Positions 26,729 through 35,591 of a DNA stretch of 64,000 nt are shown here, piece after piece (positions within the stretch are counted from its first letter, which is position 1; each line of letters opens with the position of its first letter). Origin of the DNA: Bacillus sp. F19 (lineage in GTDB: Bacteria > Bacillota > Bacilli > Bacillales > Bacillaceae). The notes below the pieces were generated by a model. It saw only the letters and a list, made by a program, of their open reading frames with translations, ran no database searches and was not told the DNA's origin. Both the position numbers and the translations under genes were made by a program. Location: the NCBI GenBank assembly GCA_023823795.1, contig CP085710.1, forward strand, positions 2,878,001-2,942,000. Direction: 5' to 3'.

Positions 26729-27613
26729 TTAGCTTTCCAGCGTATTTTCGATTTCGTATTCTTCTTTTTTCTCATCCAGCCAGGTTGTATAGGCAGTTTG
26801 CTTCTTTTGATCAAACAATGTTTCTTTGATCTCTTTTTTCTTATCTTCATACACTGCTTCTGAAGCGGCTTTTTTGTCTTCAAATTTGATTATGTGATAT
26901 CCAAATTCTGTTTTAACGGGATCGCTGATTTCTCCTTCTTTCATTGCGAATGCAACCTCTTCAAATTCGGCAACCATTTCACCTTTTGCAAAGTATCCCA
27001 AGTCACCGCCGTTTTCACTATTAGACGTGTCTGTTGAATATTCTTTTGCAAGCTCTGAAAAGTCTGCTCCGCCGTCCAGCTTCTCTTTCACTTCTTTTGC
27101 CGCTGCCTCATCTTTTACTAAAATATGACTTGCTTTTACTTGTTCCGGTTCTGCAAAACTCTCTTTATTTTCATCAAAATAGGTCTTCATTTCATCCGCA
27201 GAAATCTTAATTTCCGGCTCCAGAAGCTTTTCGATTTTCAAGTTTGTTTCCAGATCTTTTTTCACATCTTCAACAGTGGCGCCACTCGTCTCAAGCTGCT
27301 GAATAAAGGCCTCTTCGCCCCCATAAGACGCTATAACCGTCTGGTATTCTTCTTCAACGGCATCATTTGAGATCGTTATGTCTTTTTTATCTGACTCCTG
27401 CTCAATAATTTTTTCCGTTATTAAATAATCGACAAGCTGCGTCCCGCCCTGATCCATCAAGAGACTGTACAGGTCGTCCTTGCTTATTTTTTCACCATTC
27501 ACACTTGCCACTTCTTCTTCAGTAGCGTAGGAAATGCCCCATCCGATTCCCACTCCTAAGAAACCAGTCATCAGAAAAGCATATGTTAGCCTATTCTTTA
27601 AAACATTCTTCAT
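26729..27613 (-). CDS. prsA: PrsA-type foldase (parvulin PPIase), without lipobox
   Basis: A 294-residue extracytoplasmic foldase. The N-terminal helix (residues about 9-30) is followed by a SurA-like chaperone segment and a parvulin domain (ASHILVKDEA, then GGDLGYFAKGEMV and FGYHIIKFED, about residues 137-230). It would assist folding of exported proteins, including the secreted protease in this window. PrsA is normally a lipoprotein, but the signal region here has no cysteine, so the protein would stay anchored by an uncleaved helix or be released. Prefer a PrsA paralogue over the main one. Confidence 0.85.
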   Translation of the reverse strand: MKNVLKNRLTYAFLMTGFLGVGIGWGISYATEEEVASVNGEKISKDDLYSLLMDQGGTQLVDYLITEKIIEQESDKKDITISNDAVEEEYQTVIASYGGEEAFIQQLETSGATVEDVKKDLETNLKIEKLLEPEIKISADEMKTYFDENKESFAEPEQVKASHILVKDEAAAKEVKEKLDGGADFSELAKEYSTDTSNSENGGDLGYFAKGEMVAEFEEVAFAMKEGEISDPVKTEFGYHIIKFEDKKAASEAVYEDKKKEIKETLFDQKKQTAYTTWLDEKKEEYEIENTLES

Positions 27614-27851
27614 ATATAAATCTCCTTCTTTATCCTATTTATCTTTTGCTGAACATACATCCAATGATATCGTCCAAATATGAATAAACTATGAACAAAC
27701 CGAGAAGAAGCTGTTAAATAAGGCAAATGTGCGTTTTTAAGTAAGATTTACAATGTTAGTGCCGAAGAGCTTGTATACTCTTAATCAGCAGCTATAGTTT
27801 CTCCAGCTATTGTAGTGTTCGTCAGTACATCCGGGGAACAGTCTGAGCAGC

Positions 27852-27884
27852 AAAAAAACTTACCCTTTAGAAAAGAATAAGTTT
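27852..27884 (-). terminator. Terminator
   Basis: AACTTACCCTTT pairs with AAAGAATAAGTT (G-T pairs allowed), with a T-run on the minus strand, downstream of the Gly-rich membrane protein gene. Confidence 0.7.
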
Positions 27885-27891
27885 GTAAAAA

Positions 27892-28275
27892 TTAATTTAC
27901 ACGATGTGTAAAAAATCGAACTAACTTTCTTATAATAAAAATGAAAAGCAATATGGCAAATAGGTTGATAAACAGCCCAAGGATCCCTCCAAAAAACCCT
28001 AAATTGCCAAGCAAACCTCCAAGAAGCAGTCCGGCGATTCCGCCGTACAGCAATCCTCTCATGATTCCTCCTCTGGCCGGATTTTTCTTTCGGGTGCTAA
28101 AATTCGAACGAGGTGCATCCCGCTGATTATAATTGCTGTTTGGATTATAGCGGCGTTTTCCCCCTTTGAATGACTTTGCACTCACATAAGATGTATTTTT
28201 TTCTAAAACGCTGTCACCAACTGGCGTAAACACAAGTGAAATCATTAAAACGAAAGCAGTCAAACATTTTACCAT
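27892..28275 (-). CDS. Gly-rich membrane protein with N-terminal signal
   Basis: A 127-residue protein. A signal peptide (MVKCLTAFVLMISLVFTPVG) is followed by a basic, Asn/Arg-rich linker (KGGKRRYNPNSNYNQ), then a glycine-rich double helix (GGIAGLLLGGLLGNLGFFGG) and a last helix. This architecture matches the short Tim44-like or glycine-rich membrane proteins that Bacillus genomes annotate as hypothetical. The start at 28275 follows AAGGAG by about eight bases. Function unknown. Confidence 0.65.
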   Translation of the reverse strand: MVKCLTAFVLMISLVFTPVGDSVLEKNTSYVSAKSFKGGKRRYNPNSNYNQRDAPRSNFSTRKKNPARGGIMRGLLYGGIAGLLLGGLLGNLGFFGGILGLFINLFAILLFIFIIRKLVRFFTHRVN

Positions 28276-28503
28276 ATCCAAGTCTCCTTCATTTAAGATC
28301 AGATATATTGTTTCCTTTAGCTGTTAATAAATTCTGAATCTGTCTTTAATTAAGATAGCCATAGAGTTTTATCCATTTCCATTTCTGTTACTATTTCTTC
28401 TTAAAATGGGTTAACTAAAGAATATTTTCCTTGATAATTCTTTGCCTGAATATAGAGTTATCCTCTAAAGGATATTCAGATATAGGATTGACTAAAAAAA
28501 GGT

Positions 28504-28532
28504 TTGACACTTATTGTAATGTTTCATATAGT
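28504..28532 (+). promoter_or_regulatory. Sigma-A promoter of the Mg2+-controlled corA transcript
   Basis: TTGACA (28504-28509), a 17-base spacer and TATAGT (28527-28532), just ahead of the riboswitch. Confidence 0.75.
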
Positions 28533-28548
28533 GACTATAGCTAAATAA

Positions 28549-28711
28549 GTCTTCTGTTAGGTGAGGCTCCTGTATAGAGATACGCTGCTGCCCAAAAATG
28601 TCGAGAGACGCCAATGGGTCAACAGGAAAAATCGGATTAAGGTTTTTCTTAATGCAGCTGGTATGATCCTATGCTATACAGTGCTAAAACTCAAAACAAG
28701 GGGAGACATTT
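28549..28711 (+). ncRNA. M-box (ykoK-type) Mg2+ riboswitch
   Basis: The conserved M-box blocks occur in order: GTTAGGTGAGGCTCCTGTAT, GAGATACGCTGCTGCCCAA, GACGCCAATGGGTCAACAG, then AATGCAGCTGG and ATGCTATACAGTGCTAAA. This RNA binds Mg2+ and, when it is bound, favours the terminator just downstream. It controls the corA-type gene at 29030 and so closes a feedback loop on magnesium uptake. Confidence 0.95.
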
Positions 28712-28735
28712 AAAGCTTGCTATTATGCTTTTTAT

Positions 28736-28765
28736 GACCCCTTTCATATGAAAGGGGTCTTTTTA
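28736..28765 (+). terminator. Riboswitch expression-platform terminator
   Basis: GACCCCTTTCAT and ATGAAAGGGGTC form a perfect stem, followed by TTTTT. It lies 25 bases beyond the M-box, at the place expected for Mg2+-dependent termination. Confidence 0.9.
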
Positions 28766-28787
28766 ACTGATAAGAAAGTTTAAAATT

Positions 28788-28880
28788 TTGAGCATTGATG
28801 GCAAGCAGATCACCCAGCTCCTCGGGCAGAACGAACTATGGGCGCTTGCGCTTTTCTTAATAATGGGGGTGAGGAAATAA
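28788..28880 (+). CDS. Possible 30-residue leader peptide upstream of corA
   Basis: From TTG 28788 the frame reads a short amphipathic start and then a hydrophobic helix (NELWALALFLIMGVRK). Its TAA overlaps the ATG of the next small frame by one base (TAATG). The ribosome binding site is weak. It is too short to judge by composition. It could be a regulatory leader peptide, or a chance frame. Confidence 0.35.
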   Translation: MSIDGKQITQLLGQNELWALALFLIMGVRK

Positions 28881-29008
28881 TGGGCACAGATGACCCTAAT
28901 CCGGCAGATGAAAACAGAGACAGCATAAGCATGAGGCAACCAGTGTGCACCAGTTCCTCTTTTCCTGCCAAAGAAGATCTAAGCGAGCACGTTTGCCTCG
29001 TAGAATAA
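28880..29008 (+). CDS. Possible 42-residue small protein between riboswitch and corA
   Basis: ATG 28880 has an excellent ribosome binding site (GGGGGTGAGG, about five bases upstream). The 42-residue product begins MGTDDPNPADENRDS and contains two cysteines (QPVCTSSS, EHVCLVE). It ends 21 bases before corA. The strong site and translational coupling favour a translated small gene. It may couple ribosome passage to corA translation; function otherwise unknown. Confidence 0.45.
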   Translation: MGTDDPNPADENRDSISMRQPVCTSSSFPAKEDLSEHVCLVE

Positions 29009-29029
29009 ACTTTTACGGGGTGTATACAG

Positions 29030-30001
29030 ATGATTAAAACGTATCTCTATAAAAACGATACACAGGAAATGATCGCAGATATCAAAATGAATGAAATCAA
29101 CAATTATTTAAGCCATTCAGACAGCTTACTATGGATTGATATGTATGATGTACAAAACCGCGAATTATATGAAGTCGCAAAAATATTTGATTTTCACCAT
29201 CTGGCCATTGAAGATTGTCTCCATGACAGCCCCCGGGCTAAGATGGATAACTACGAGGATTATAAATTCTTTGTCTTTCACGCTCTCCGGTACAATGAGG
29301 AAAGCGATAATGAAATCACGACCCTTGAATTAAACGTTTTTGTCGGCCCTAATTATGTGGTGACGATTCATAAACACAAATTAAAATGGCTTGGACAAAT
29401 GGACGCGATTTGCTCTAAACACATTAAATATATGAATAAAGGCGCTGACTTTCTTTTATACACCCTCATTGACGGTATAACAGATGAATATTTCCCAATC
29501 CTTGACCGCATAGGAATCCGGATTGATGAATTAGAAGATGAGATTTATGATGAAGAAATTCGCGGTGTAACCGAGGAATTTCTCGCCTTAAAACGAACCA
29601 TCATCTTAATCCGAAGAGTCATACTCCCGCAGCGGAGAATCTTTATCAATGTTGATGGTAAATGGAAATTTGATATAAGAGAAGAAAATGTCCCTTTCTA
29701 TACAGACTTGATAGATCATTTAGAACGGATTGTCGACTCTACTGAAACGTTCAGAGACTTAGTAAATAGTGCTCTTGATACCTACTACTCTATTATTAAT
29801 GCAAAGTCCTCAGAAAAACTGAATGTCCTGACGCTGATTTCAACCATTATGCTTCCATTAACGTTTGTAACAGGCTTTTTCGGAATGAATGTTCCGCTTC
29901 CCTATCAGGACTCGCCTTTTGCGACAATCATTATCTTTTCTTTTCTTATTCTATTAACATTTGGAATGTGGAAATATTTTAAAAATAAACAGCTTTTATA
30001 A
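29030..30001 (+). CDS. corA: CorA-family Mg2+ transporter
   Basis: A 323-residue protein with a large N-terminal cytoplasmic funnel domain and two C-terminal membrane helices; the family signature GMN (TGFFGMNVPLP, near residue 288) sits at the end of the first helix. It conducts Mg2+ (possibly Co2+) as a pentamer. The M-box riboswitch upstream supports magnesium as the substrate. The ATG is preceded by GGGGTG. A hairpin terminator follows at once. Confidence 0.93.
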   Translation: MIKTYLYKNDTQEMIADIKMNEINNYLSHSDSLLWIDMYDVQNRELYEVAKIFDFHHLAIEDCLHDSPRAKMDNYEDYKFFVFHALRYNEESDNEITTLELNVFVGPNYVVTIHKHKLKWLGQMDAICSKHIKYMNKGADFLLYTLIDGITDEYFPILDRIGIRIDELEDEIYDEEIRGVTEEFLALKRTIILIRRVILPQRRIFINVDGKWKFDIREENVPFYTDLIDHLERIVDSTETFRDLVNSALDTYYSIINAKSSEKLNVLTLISTIMLPLTFVTGFFGMNVPLPYQDSPFATIIIFSFLILLTFGMWKYFKNKQLL

Positions 30002-30005
30002 CATT

Positions 30006-30037
30006 GGCGACAGCTCATTTGCTGTCGTCTTTTTTTA
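30006..30037 (+). terminator. corA terminator
   Basis: GCGACAGC pairs with GCTGTCGT around TCATTT, followed by a T-run. Confidence 0.8.
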
Positions 30038-30072
30038 TTCAAGTATATGATTTCATTTAGAACCCTGATATA

Positions 30073-30110
30073 ATTATTCGAAAATGAATAATTATTCAAA
30101 TATGAATAAT
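30073..30110 (+). promoter_or_regulatory. Two tandem palindromic operators upstream of the sigma-54 activator gene
   Basis: ATTATTC-N6-GAATAAT occurs twice, at 30073-30092 and 30091-30110, overlapping by two bases and centred 18 bases apart. A TATAAT (30069-30074) overlaps the first site, so binding would cover the promoter. The regulator is unknown. Confidence 0.6.
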
Positions 30111-30147
30111 ATTTCTTATATTCATTCAATGGAAGGATGAATTTCAG

Positions 30148-31524
30148 ATGACAATATCAACGAACTGGAATGAAAATGAACAAATTCTCCACTCCCTGAA
30201 GGATGATATTCTTGTTACTAATTTAGATGGAATTATTTTAAAAGTCAGTGAGTTTACAGGGAAAATCTACGGGGTAGAATCTGATAGTTTAATTGGAAAA
30301 TCAGTCTATGATCTTGAGGCGCAGGGGCTTTTCACCCCCATTTTGACTCCAATTGTTGTGAAAGAGAAGAAAAAAATTACGTTTGTTCAAACGACGAATA
30401 AAGGAAAAAAGTTATTGGTCACAGGCATACCTGTCTACAATGAAGAAGGCGAACTCTACAGGGTTGTCAGCTATTCACACGATATTACGGAACTCGCAGA
30501 CTATAAAAATTTCCTCATCACAATGGAAGAAGAAATGGAACGGGTAAAAAGCGAGCTTGATCTTTTACGGAGCAAACAGCTTTATGATGCCGGAATTATT
30601 GCAAAAAGTGACGAAATGCAGAAAGTAATCAGCACGTCCCTCCAAGTATCAGAAGTAGACGTAAACGTATTAATACTGGGTGAGTCAGGCGTTGGCAAAT
30701 CCCTGCTTGCAAAATTTATACATAACAAAAGCGATCGAAAAAGCGGACCATTCATTGAAGTGAACTGCGGTGCGATACCGGATTCCCTAGTAGAAGCAGA
30801 GCTGTTTGGATATGAAGCCGGAGCCTTTACCGGAGCCAATCGGAAAGGCAAAATCGGCCTGATTGAACTTTCTGATGGAGGAACCCTTTTTTTAGATGAA
30901 ATTGGCGAACTGCCTCTTGCCCATCAGGTAAAAGTATTGAAGGTCATTCAGGAAAAACAGTTTTACAGGGTTGGCGGGACAAAGCCGATACATGTTGATT
31001 TCAGGCTCATTTCCGCTACAAATAAAGATTTACACCAGGCTATCAAAGAAAAATTATTCAGAGAAGATTTGTACTTCAGATTAAACGTTGTGCCAATAAC
31101 GATTCCCCCACTCAGACAGCGGACAGAAGACATTGTGCCGCTCATTCATCTTCTTTTAAAACAATTCGAAGAAAAATACAACAAGGAAAAGACGCTGGAT
31201 GAAGCTGTTACACATCACCTTTTGCATTACGATTGGAAGGGCAATGTCCGTGAATTGATTAATATTCTGGAACGGCTGGTTGTTATTTCTCCTTCCGCTC
31301 TAATTACGGTAGATCAGCTGCCTGAATATATAAAAGATGCTGATGCACCTGCTCTCTTTCCGATTGATGAAAATCAGACCTTATCAGAAATGATGGATGC
31401 AATGGAAAAGCAAATTCTTTTAAAAGCAAGGAAAAAGTATAAAACGACTGTACGTATGGCAGAGGCACTCGGCATCAGTCAGCCTTCAATTGTTAGAAAA
31501 ATGAAAAAACATCAGATTCTATAA
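30148..31524 (+). CDS. PAS-domain sigma-54-dependent activator
   Basis: A 458-residue enhancer-binding protein. An N-terminal PAS domain (residues about 10-125) should sense a small ligand. The AAA+ domain has Walker A GESGVGKS, the sigma-54 contact loop GAFTGA, and Walker B GGTLFLDEIGELP. The C-terminus is a Fis-type HTH (AEALGISQPSIVRKMKKH). GGAAGG precedes the ATG. It would activate the -24/-12 promoter at 31530, which drives the next two genes. Resembles RocR-like regulators of amino-acid catabolism. Confidence 0.92.
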   Translation: MTISTNWNENEQILHSLKDDILVTNLDGIILKVSEFTGKIYGVESDSLIGKSVYDLEAQGLFTPILTPIVVKEKKKITFVQTTNKGKKLLVTGIPVYNEEGELYRVVSYSHDITELADYKNFLITMEEEMERVKSELDLLRSKQLYDAGIIAKSDEMQKVISTSLQVSEVDVNVLILGESGVGKSLLAKFIHNKSDRKSGPFIEVNCGAIPDSLVEAELFGYEAGAFTGANRKGKIGLIELSDGGTLFLDEIGELPLAHQVKVLKVIQEKQFYRVGGTKPIHVDFRLISATNKDLHQAIKEKLFREDLYFRLNVVPITIPPLRQRTEDIVPLIHLLLKQFEEKYNKEKTLDEAVTHHLLHYDWKGNVRELINILERLVVISPSALITVDQLPEYIKDADAPALFPIDENQTLSEMMDAMEKQILLKARKKYKTTVRMAEALGISQPSIVRKMKKHQIL

Positions 31525-31529
31525 CTTAC

Positions 31530-31546
31530 TTGGCATGGTTCTTGCA
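31530..31546 (+). promoter_or_regulatory. Sigma-54 (-24/-12) promoter
   Basis: TTGGCATGGTTCTTGCA matches the consensus TTGGCAC-N5-TTGCA with one difference and correct spacing, in the gap between the activator gene and the aminotransferase gene. Confidence 0.88.
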
Positions 31547-31609
31547 AGTGTTTAAGTATAAGCAAATTACTTTTTAAAAACGATGCAGAATTGATCAAGG
31601 AGGATGAAG

Positions 31610-32947
31610 ATGAAGATGAAGAATAATTGGAGTCATTTAGTTGCAGAAATGCCGGATTTATTAGCGCCGAGTATGGCGAAGGATCACCCGAATCTGCCCG
31701 TCGTAAAAGCTGAAGGCTGTTATTACTACGGGCTTGACGGCCGAAAATATTTGGATTTCACATCTGGCATTGCGACAGCCAACACAGGGCACAGACATCC
31801 TAAAGTTGTACAGGCCATCAAGGATGCAGCTGACCAGCTGATGCATGGTCCATCAGGCGTCATTATGTATGAATCGATTTTGAAGCTTGCTAAAGAATTA
31901 AAGCTGGTTCTTCCTGAAAATCTCGATTGCTTTTTCTTCGCCAACAGCGGAACGGAAGCGATAGAAGGCGCGATAAAACTAGCAAAACATGTAACGAGAA
32001 GACCATATGCTGTCTCGTTTATCGGCTGCTTTCATGGCCGTTCGCTTGGAGCATTAAGTGTGACGACCTCGAAAAGCAAATACCGTAAATTTCTTCAGCC
32101 GAATGGACTCGCCTACCAGGTACCCTATGCTGATGTTTCAGGATGCCCAAAAGGGGCTGATCCAGAGGTTTATTGCACGGAGAAATTAGAAAAAGATTTT
32201 GAAACACTGTTTAATCATCAAGTAACACCAGAAGAAGTCGCCTGTATAATCGTTGAGCCTGTCCTTGGAGAAGGCGGATATATCGTTCCTCCGAAAAGCT
32301 GGCTGAAAAAAATAAGGGAGATCTGCAGCAGGCATGGGATTCTCCTTATCTTCGATGAGGTTCAAACGGGCTTTGGACGGACGGGAGAGTGGTTTGCTGC
32401 TCAAGCATTTGATGTTGTGCCCGATATTATGGCCATCGCCAAAGGCATAGCTTCAGGTCTTCCATTGAGTGCTACCGTTGCTTCGAAAGAATTAATGCAG
32501 CAATGGCCTCTTGGCAGTCACGGCACAACGTTCGGAGGCAACCCGATCGCATGTGCGGCAGCACTTGCAACCATTGAAGTGCTGAAAGAAGAGAAGCTCA
32601 TTGAGAACTCTAAAAAAATGGGCAAATATGCAGTGGAGAAGCTTAGATTTTTGCAAAGAACATCCCCTGTGATCGGAAGTGTACGCGCAATCGGTCTGAT
32701 GATCGGGATTGAAATTGTTGACCCTGTAACAGGAAAACCAGACGGAGAAGCGCTCATGTCCATATTGGACCGCTGTCTGGAAAAAGGTGTGCTCTTCTAT
32801 TTATGCGGTAATCATGGCGAAGTCATTCGGATGATCCCTCCGCTTACTATCAGCAAGGATGAAATTGATCATGGCCTCAAAGTATTAGAAGAAGCCGTTT
32901 ATGAGTACCAAAGCTCTCATTTATCTAAGGCATTACTAAATTCGTAA
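31610..32947 (+). CDS. Class III PLP-dependent aminotransferase
   Basis: A protein of about 445 residues of the acetylornithine/4-aminobutyrate aminotransferase class. Signs are [15 protein letters not shown] (phosphate site), [11 protein letters not shown], the cofactor aspartate of [13 protein letters not shown] and the lysine of [14 protein letters not shown] that forms the Schiff base. It probably converts an omega-amino acid with 2-oxoglutarate. The start at 31610 lies six bases after AAGGAGG; the ATG at 31604 abuts that site. It is the first gene of the sigma-54 operon, followed by its likely importer. Confidence 0.88.
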   Translation: MKMKNNWSHLVAEMPDLLAPSMAKDHPNLPVVKAEGCYYYGLDGRKYLDFTSGIATANTGHRHPKVVQAIKDAADQLMHGPSGVIMYESILKLAKELKLVLPENLDCFFFANSGTEAIEGAIKLAKHVTRRPYAVSFIGCFHGRSLGALSVTTSKSKYRKFLQPNGLAYQVPYADVSGCPKGADPEVYCTEKLEKDFETLFNHQVTPEEVACIIVEPVLGEGGYIVPPKSWLKKIREICSRHGILLIFDEVQTGFGRTGEWFAAQAFDVVPDIMAIAKGIASGLPLSATVASKELMQQWPLGSHGTTFGGNPIACAAALATIEVLKEEKLIENSKKMGKYAVEKLRFLQRTSPVIGSVRAIGLMIGIEIVDPVTGKPDGEALMSILDRCLEKGVLFYLCGNHGEVIRMIPPLTISKDEIDHGLKVLEEAVYEYQSSHLSKALLNS

Positions 32948-32976
32948 CCATTTAAACTAAAAAGGAGGCTTTTCAC

Positions 32977-34392
32977 ATGCAGCTGCTCGATACGCTCGTG
33001 GTTTTAGTGTATTTTGGGGTTTTAATAGGCGTTGGGGTTATCGGTTCCAAAAAAGCAAAGACATCGGAAGATTTTAACCTGGCCGGACGGAATCTTGGAA
33101 TGTTCATGTATCTCGGCTGTCTCTCTGCTGTCATTCTCGGAGGCGCCGCAACAATCGGAACGGCAAAACTTGGTTATATATATGGAATTTCAGGGATCTG
33201 GTTTGTCACCATGATTGGTCTTGGCATTATTATTCTTGGCACTATTTTTATTAAGAAAATTGATTCATTGAAAATCACAACCATCAGTGAGCTGCTCGGC
33301 AAAAGATATACTTCTGAAACCCGCCTGCTAAGTGCAATTGTAGCTGCCATCTATACTTTAATGGTCGCTGTAACACAAGTTATAGGAATGGGAGCAATTA
33401 TCAACGTCCTTTTAGGCTGGAATATTACGACTTCGATGCTTGTCGGGGGCGGAATCGTTCTTTTTTACACCATCCTAGGCGGCATGTGGAGTGTAACCGT
33501 TACAGACATTATTCAATTTGTTGTCATGACCATCGGAATCTTTTTCATTATGCTGCCAATGAGCATTTCAAAAGCGGATGGCTGGGGAAATCTATTGGCT
33601 CAGCTCCCTCAGTCTCACTTCAGCTTTACATCTATCGGTTATCAGCAAATCTTTCAATACTTCCTGCTTTATGCCTTGGGCATGGTCGTATCACAGGATA
33701 TTTGGCAGCGGGTATTTACTGCAAAATCGAATAAAATAGCTAGAAACGGCTCTATTTTTGCAGGTTTCTACAGCATTGCCTATGCCCTTGCAGGAAGCAT
33801 CATCGGGATGTGTGCATTTATCGTCATCCCATCCATCAGCAATCCTCAAAACACCTTTGCAGAAATGGCCCTTGCCATTCTTCCATCGGGAATTTTAGGG
33901 CTTGTTCTTGCAAGTGTCTGCTCTGCTCTCATGTCAACAGCATCAGGAACTCTGCTGGCGTCAGCCACCCTTATTACAAATGATATTTTAAAGCAATATT
34001 TCATGAAAAACATGACGGATAGACAGCTTTTAAGAGCTTCAAGAATCACAACGCTTATTGTTGGATTAATCGCGATTACATTCTCGATTTGGATCCAGGA
34101 TGTTTTAGTTGCTTTAGATGTGGCATACGCCATTTTATCCGGTGCGATCTTTATCCCGCTTGTCATGACATTCTTCTGGAAAAAAGCGACGCCGAATGCT
34201 GGCTTTTATTCCATTTTGGTCAGCACGGTCGTTGTGCTTGCCGGGTTGTTTTTTGAAGGACTTACATCAACAAATCCGATCATTTATGGAATGTCATCTG
34301 GATTTATCGTTTTAGTGGGGATTTCATACCTTACTAACTACAGAAAGAAAACAAGCAATGTAGAGTATTTAAAAGAGACAAAACCGTTATAG
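32977..34392 (+). CDS. Sodium:solute symporter (SSS family)
   Basis: A 471-residue permease with about 13 membrane segments. SSS hallmarks are SKKAKTSEDFNLAGRNLG at the first loop and GGAATIGTAKLGYIYG in helix 2, with the SALMSTASGTLLASA segment that forms part of the sodium site. It would import the amino acid used by the aminotransferase, under the same sigma-54 promoter; the spacing is 29 bases with AAAGGAGG. Substrate is unproved. Confidence 0.9.
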   Translation: MQLLDTLVVLVYFGVLIGVGVIGSKKAKTSEDFNLAGRNLGMFMYLGCLSAVILGGAATIGTAKLGYIYGISGIWFVTMIGLGIIILGTIFIKKIDSLKITTISELLGKRYTSETRLLSAIVAAIYTLMVAVTQVIGMGAIINVLLGWNITTSMLVGGGIVLFYTILGGMWSVTVTDIIQFVVMTIGIFFIMLPMSISKADGWGNLLAQLPQSHFSFTSIGYQQIFQYFLLYALGMVVSQDIWQRVFTAKSNKIARNGSIFAGFYSIAYALAGSIIGMCAFIVIPSISNPQNTFAEMALAILPSGILGLVLASVCSALMSTASGTLLASATLITNDILKQYFMKNMTDRQLLRASRITTLIVGLIAITFSIWIQDVLVALDVAYAILSGAIFIPLVMTFFWKKATPNAGFYSILVSTVVVLAGLFFEGLTSTNPIIYGMSSGFIVLVGISYLTNYRKKTSNVEYLKETKPL

Positions 34393-34539
34393 AGAAATGT
34401 GCAATCGCCCGCACCGACAGACAGATAAAGAGTCGACAGCAAAGTCCGGCTTTAACTTTTTTGGCGAATCTTCTGGCCGAGGGATTGGGTGATGGAGCTG
34501 GACAATAAAAATCCAACATCGCTTTAAACACTTATTTAA

Positions 34540-34573
34540 AAGAAGATCAGCCCTAAAAGGAGCTGATCTTCTT
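34540..34573 (-). terminator. Terminator of the decayed opu-type gene
   Basis: AAGAAGATCAGC (34540-34551) pairs with GCTGATCTTCTT (34562-34573). It lies just past the stop codon of the permease fragment. Confidence 0.75.
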
Positions 34574-34579
34574 ATCTTC

Positions 34580-34690
34580 TTATTTCGCTGTTCTCACACT
34601 CATCCTCTTTTCCATCCGCCCTAAAACAATCTCTGCAAGGATGGCCAGTATGAAAGCCGGAATGGCGCCGACATAGATCCGAATGTCATT
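34580..34690 (-). pseudogene. Glycine betaine/proline ABC permease, C-terminal remnant
   Basis: The minus strand reads NDIRIYVGAIPAFILAILAE, then IVLGRMEKRMSV and a stop. This is the end pattern of OpuAB/OpuBB-type osmoprotectant permeases. The rest of the gene is gone; sequence to the right belongs to another remnant. Confidence 0.55.
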
Positions 34691-34838
34691 GTTGTGAGCC
34701 TAACCCTATTTAATATCGATATACCGGTAGTTTTACTGAAGAAAATGATTTTCATTTTATGCAAAGCCATCCTGCTTGCGATGAGTTTCTTTCTGTTTTG
34801 CAACGCGACAATAAAATGGAATTGAAGACAATACAAAG

Positions 34839-35560
34839 GTGCAAAAAATACTTTTATATTCACTGAAAGATCCTGTCATAACGAGGTTTTTAGAGCTGAT
34901 GAAAACGGTGCAGCGGTCCTGCTTCGTCGGAAAGGATATTTACGAGTACCATACTATCAATCATAGAAATCATCGAAAGTTTTTCATCATTGATGGAAAG
35001 GTTTCATACTTGAGCGGTTTTAATATATGCGAGGAATACCTTGCTCAAGTCGACCGATTTTGAAACTGTTGGGACTATCATTTGCGGATATTACAGGTGA
35101 AGGTATACAATAAATCAAGAAACAATTTATAAAAAGGACTGGGTAGCTGACACTGGTTAAAAGCTGTCAGTAAAAAGGCAAAGCTTTAAGAAACGAACGG
35201 CACAGACTATCAGCTTGTTTTTTCAACTGGAGAACCTTTAACAAAAGAGGGTATCCTTAATAAAACAGACTTAAATACATTCGACATAAAAACCCCCTGC
35301 TTTATTCCTGGCAATCAGCTAATAAAGGCACTGATTGAGGTTAAAAAGCAGGGGGTTGCCATTGACATTATTATCCCTGATAACACGGATGCATGATTTT
35401 CGAAGCCGCCGAGCTATCCGAAACAGATGAACATCTGAATAACAGCATGAATATTTACTTATTTACGAAAAACTATTATTTCGGAAAGGTATGATCATTG
35501 CTAACGGATAGCCAATATCAGCCCGGCAAACTGGGACGAAATCCCGCGAAGTAAACGGTC
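34839..35560 (+). pseudogene. Phospholipase D / cardiolipin synthase-like pseudogene
   Basis: Homologous pieces occur in successive frames: HTINHRNHRKFFIIDGKVSY (the first HKD-like motif, here with N-H-R-K) and LSGFNICEEYL, then QETIYKKDWVADTG, then IKTPCFIPGNQLIKALIEVK and QGVAIDIIIPDNTDA, and QYQPGKLGRNPAK. At least three frameshifts and several stops separate them. The order fits a PLD-family membrane phospholipid synthase, now dead. No other gene is seen from 34393 to 35591. Confidence 0.6.
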
Positions 35561-35591
35561 CTTAATGAAAATACCTGAATGGATCTATTAT

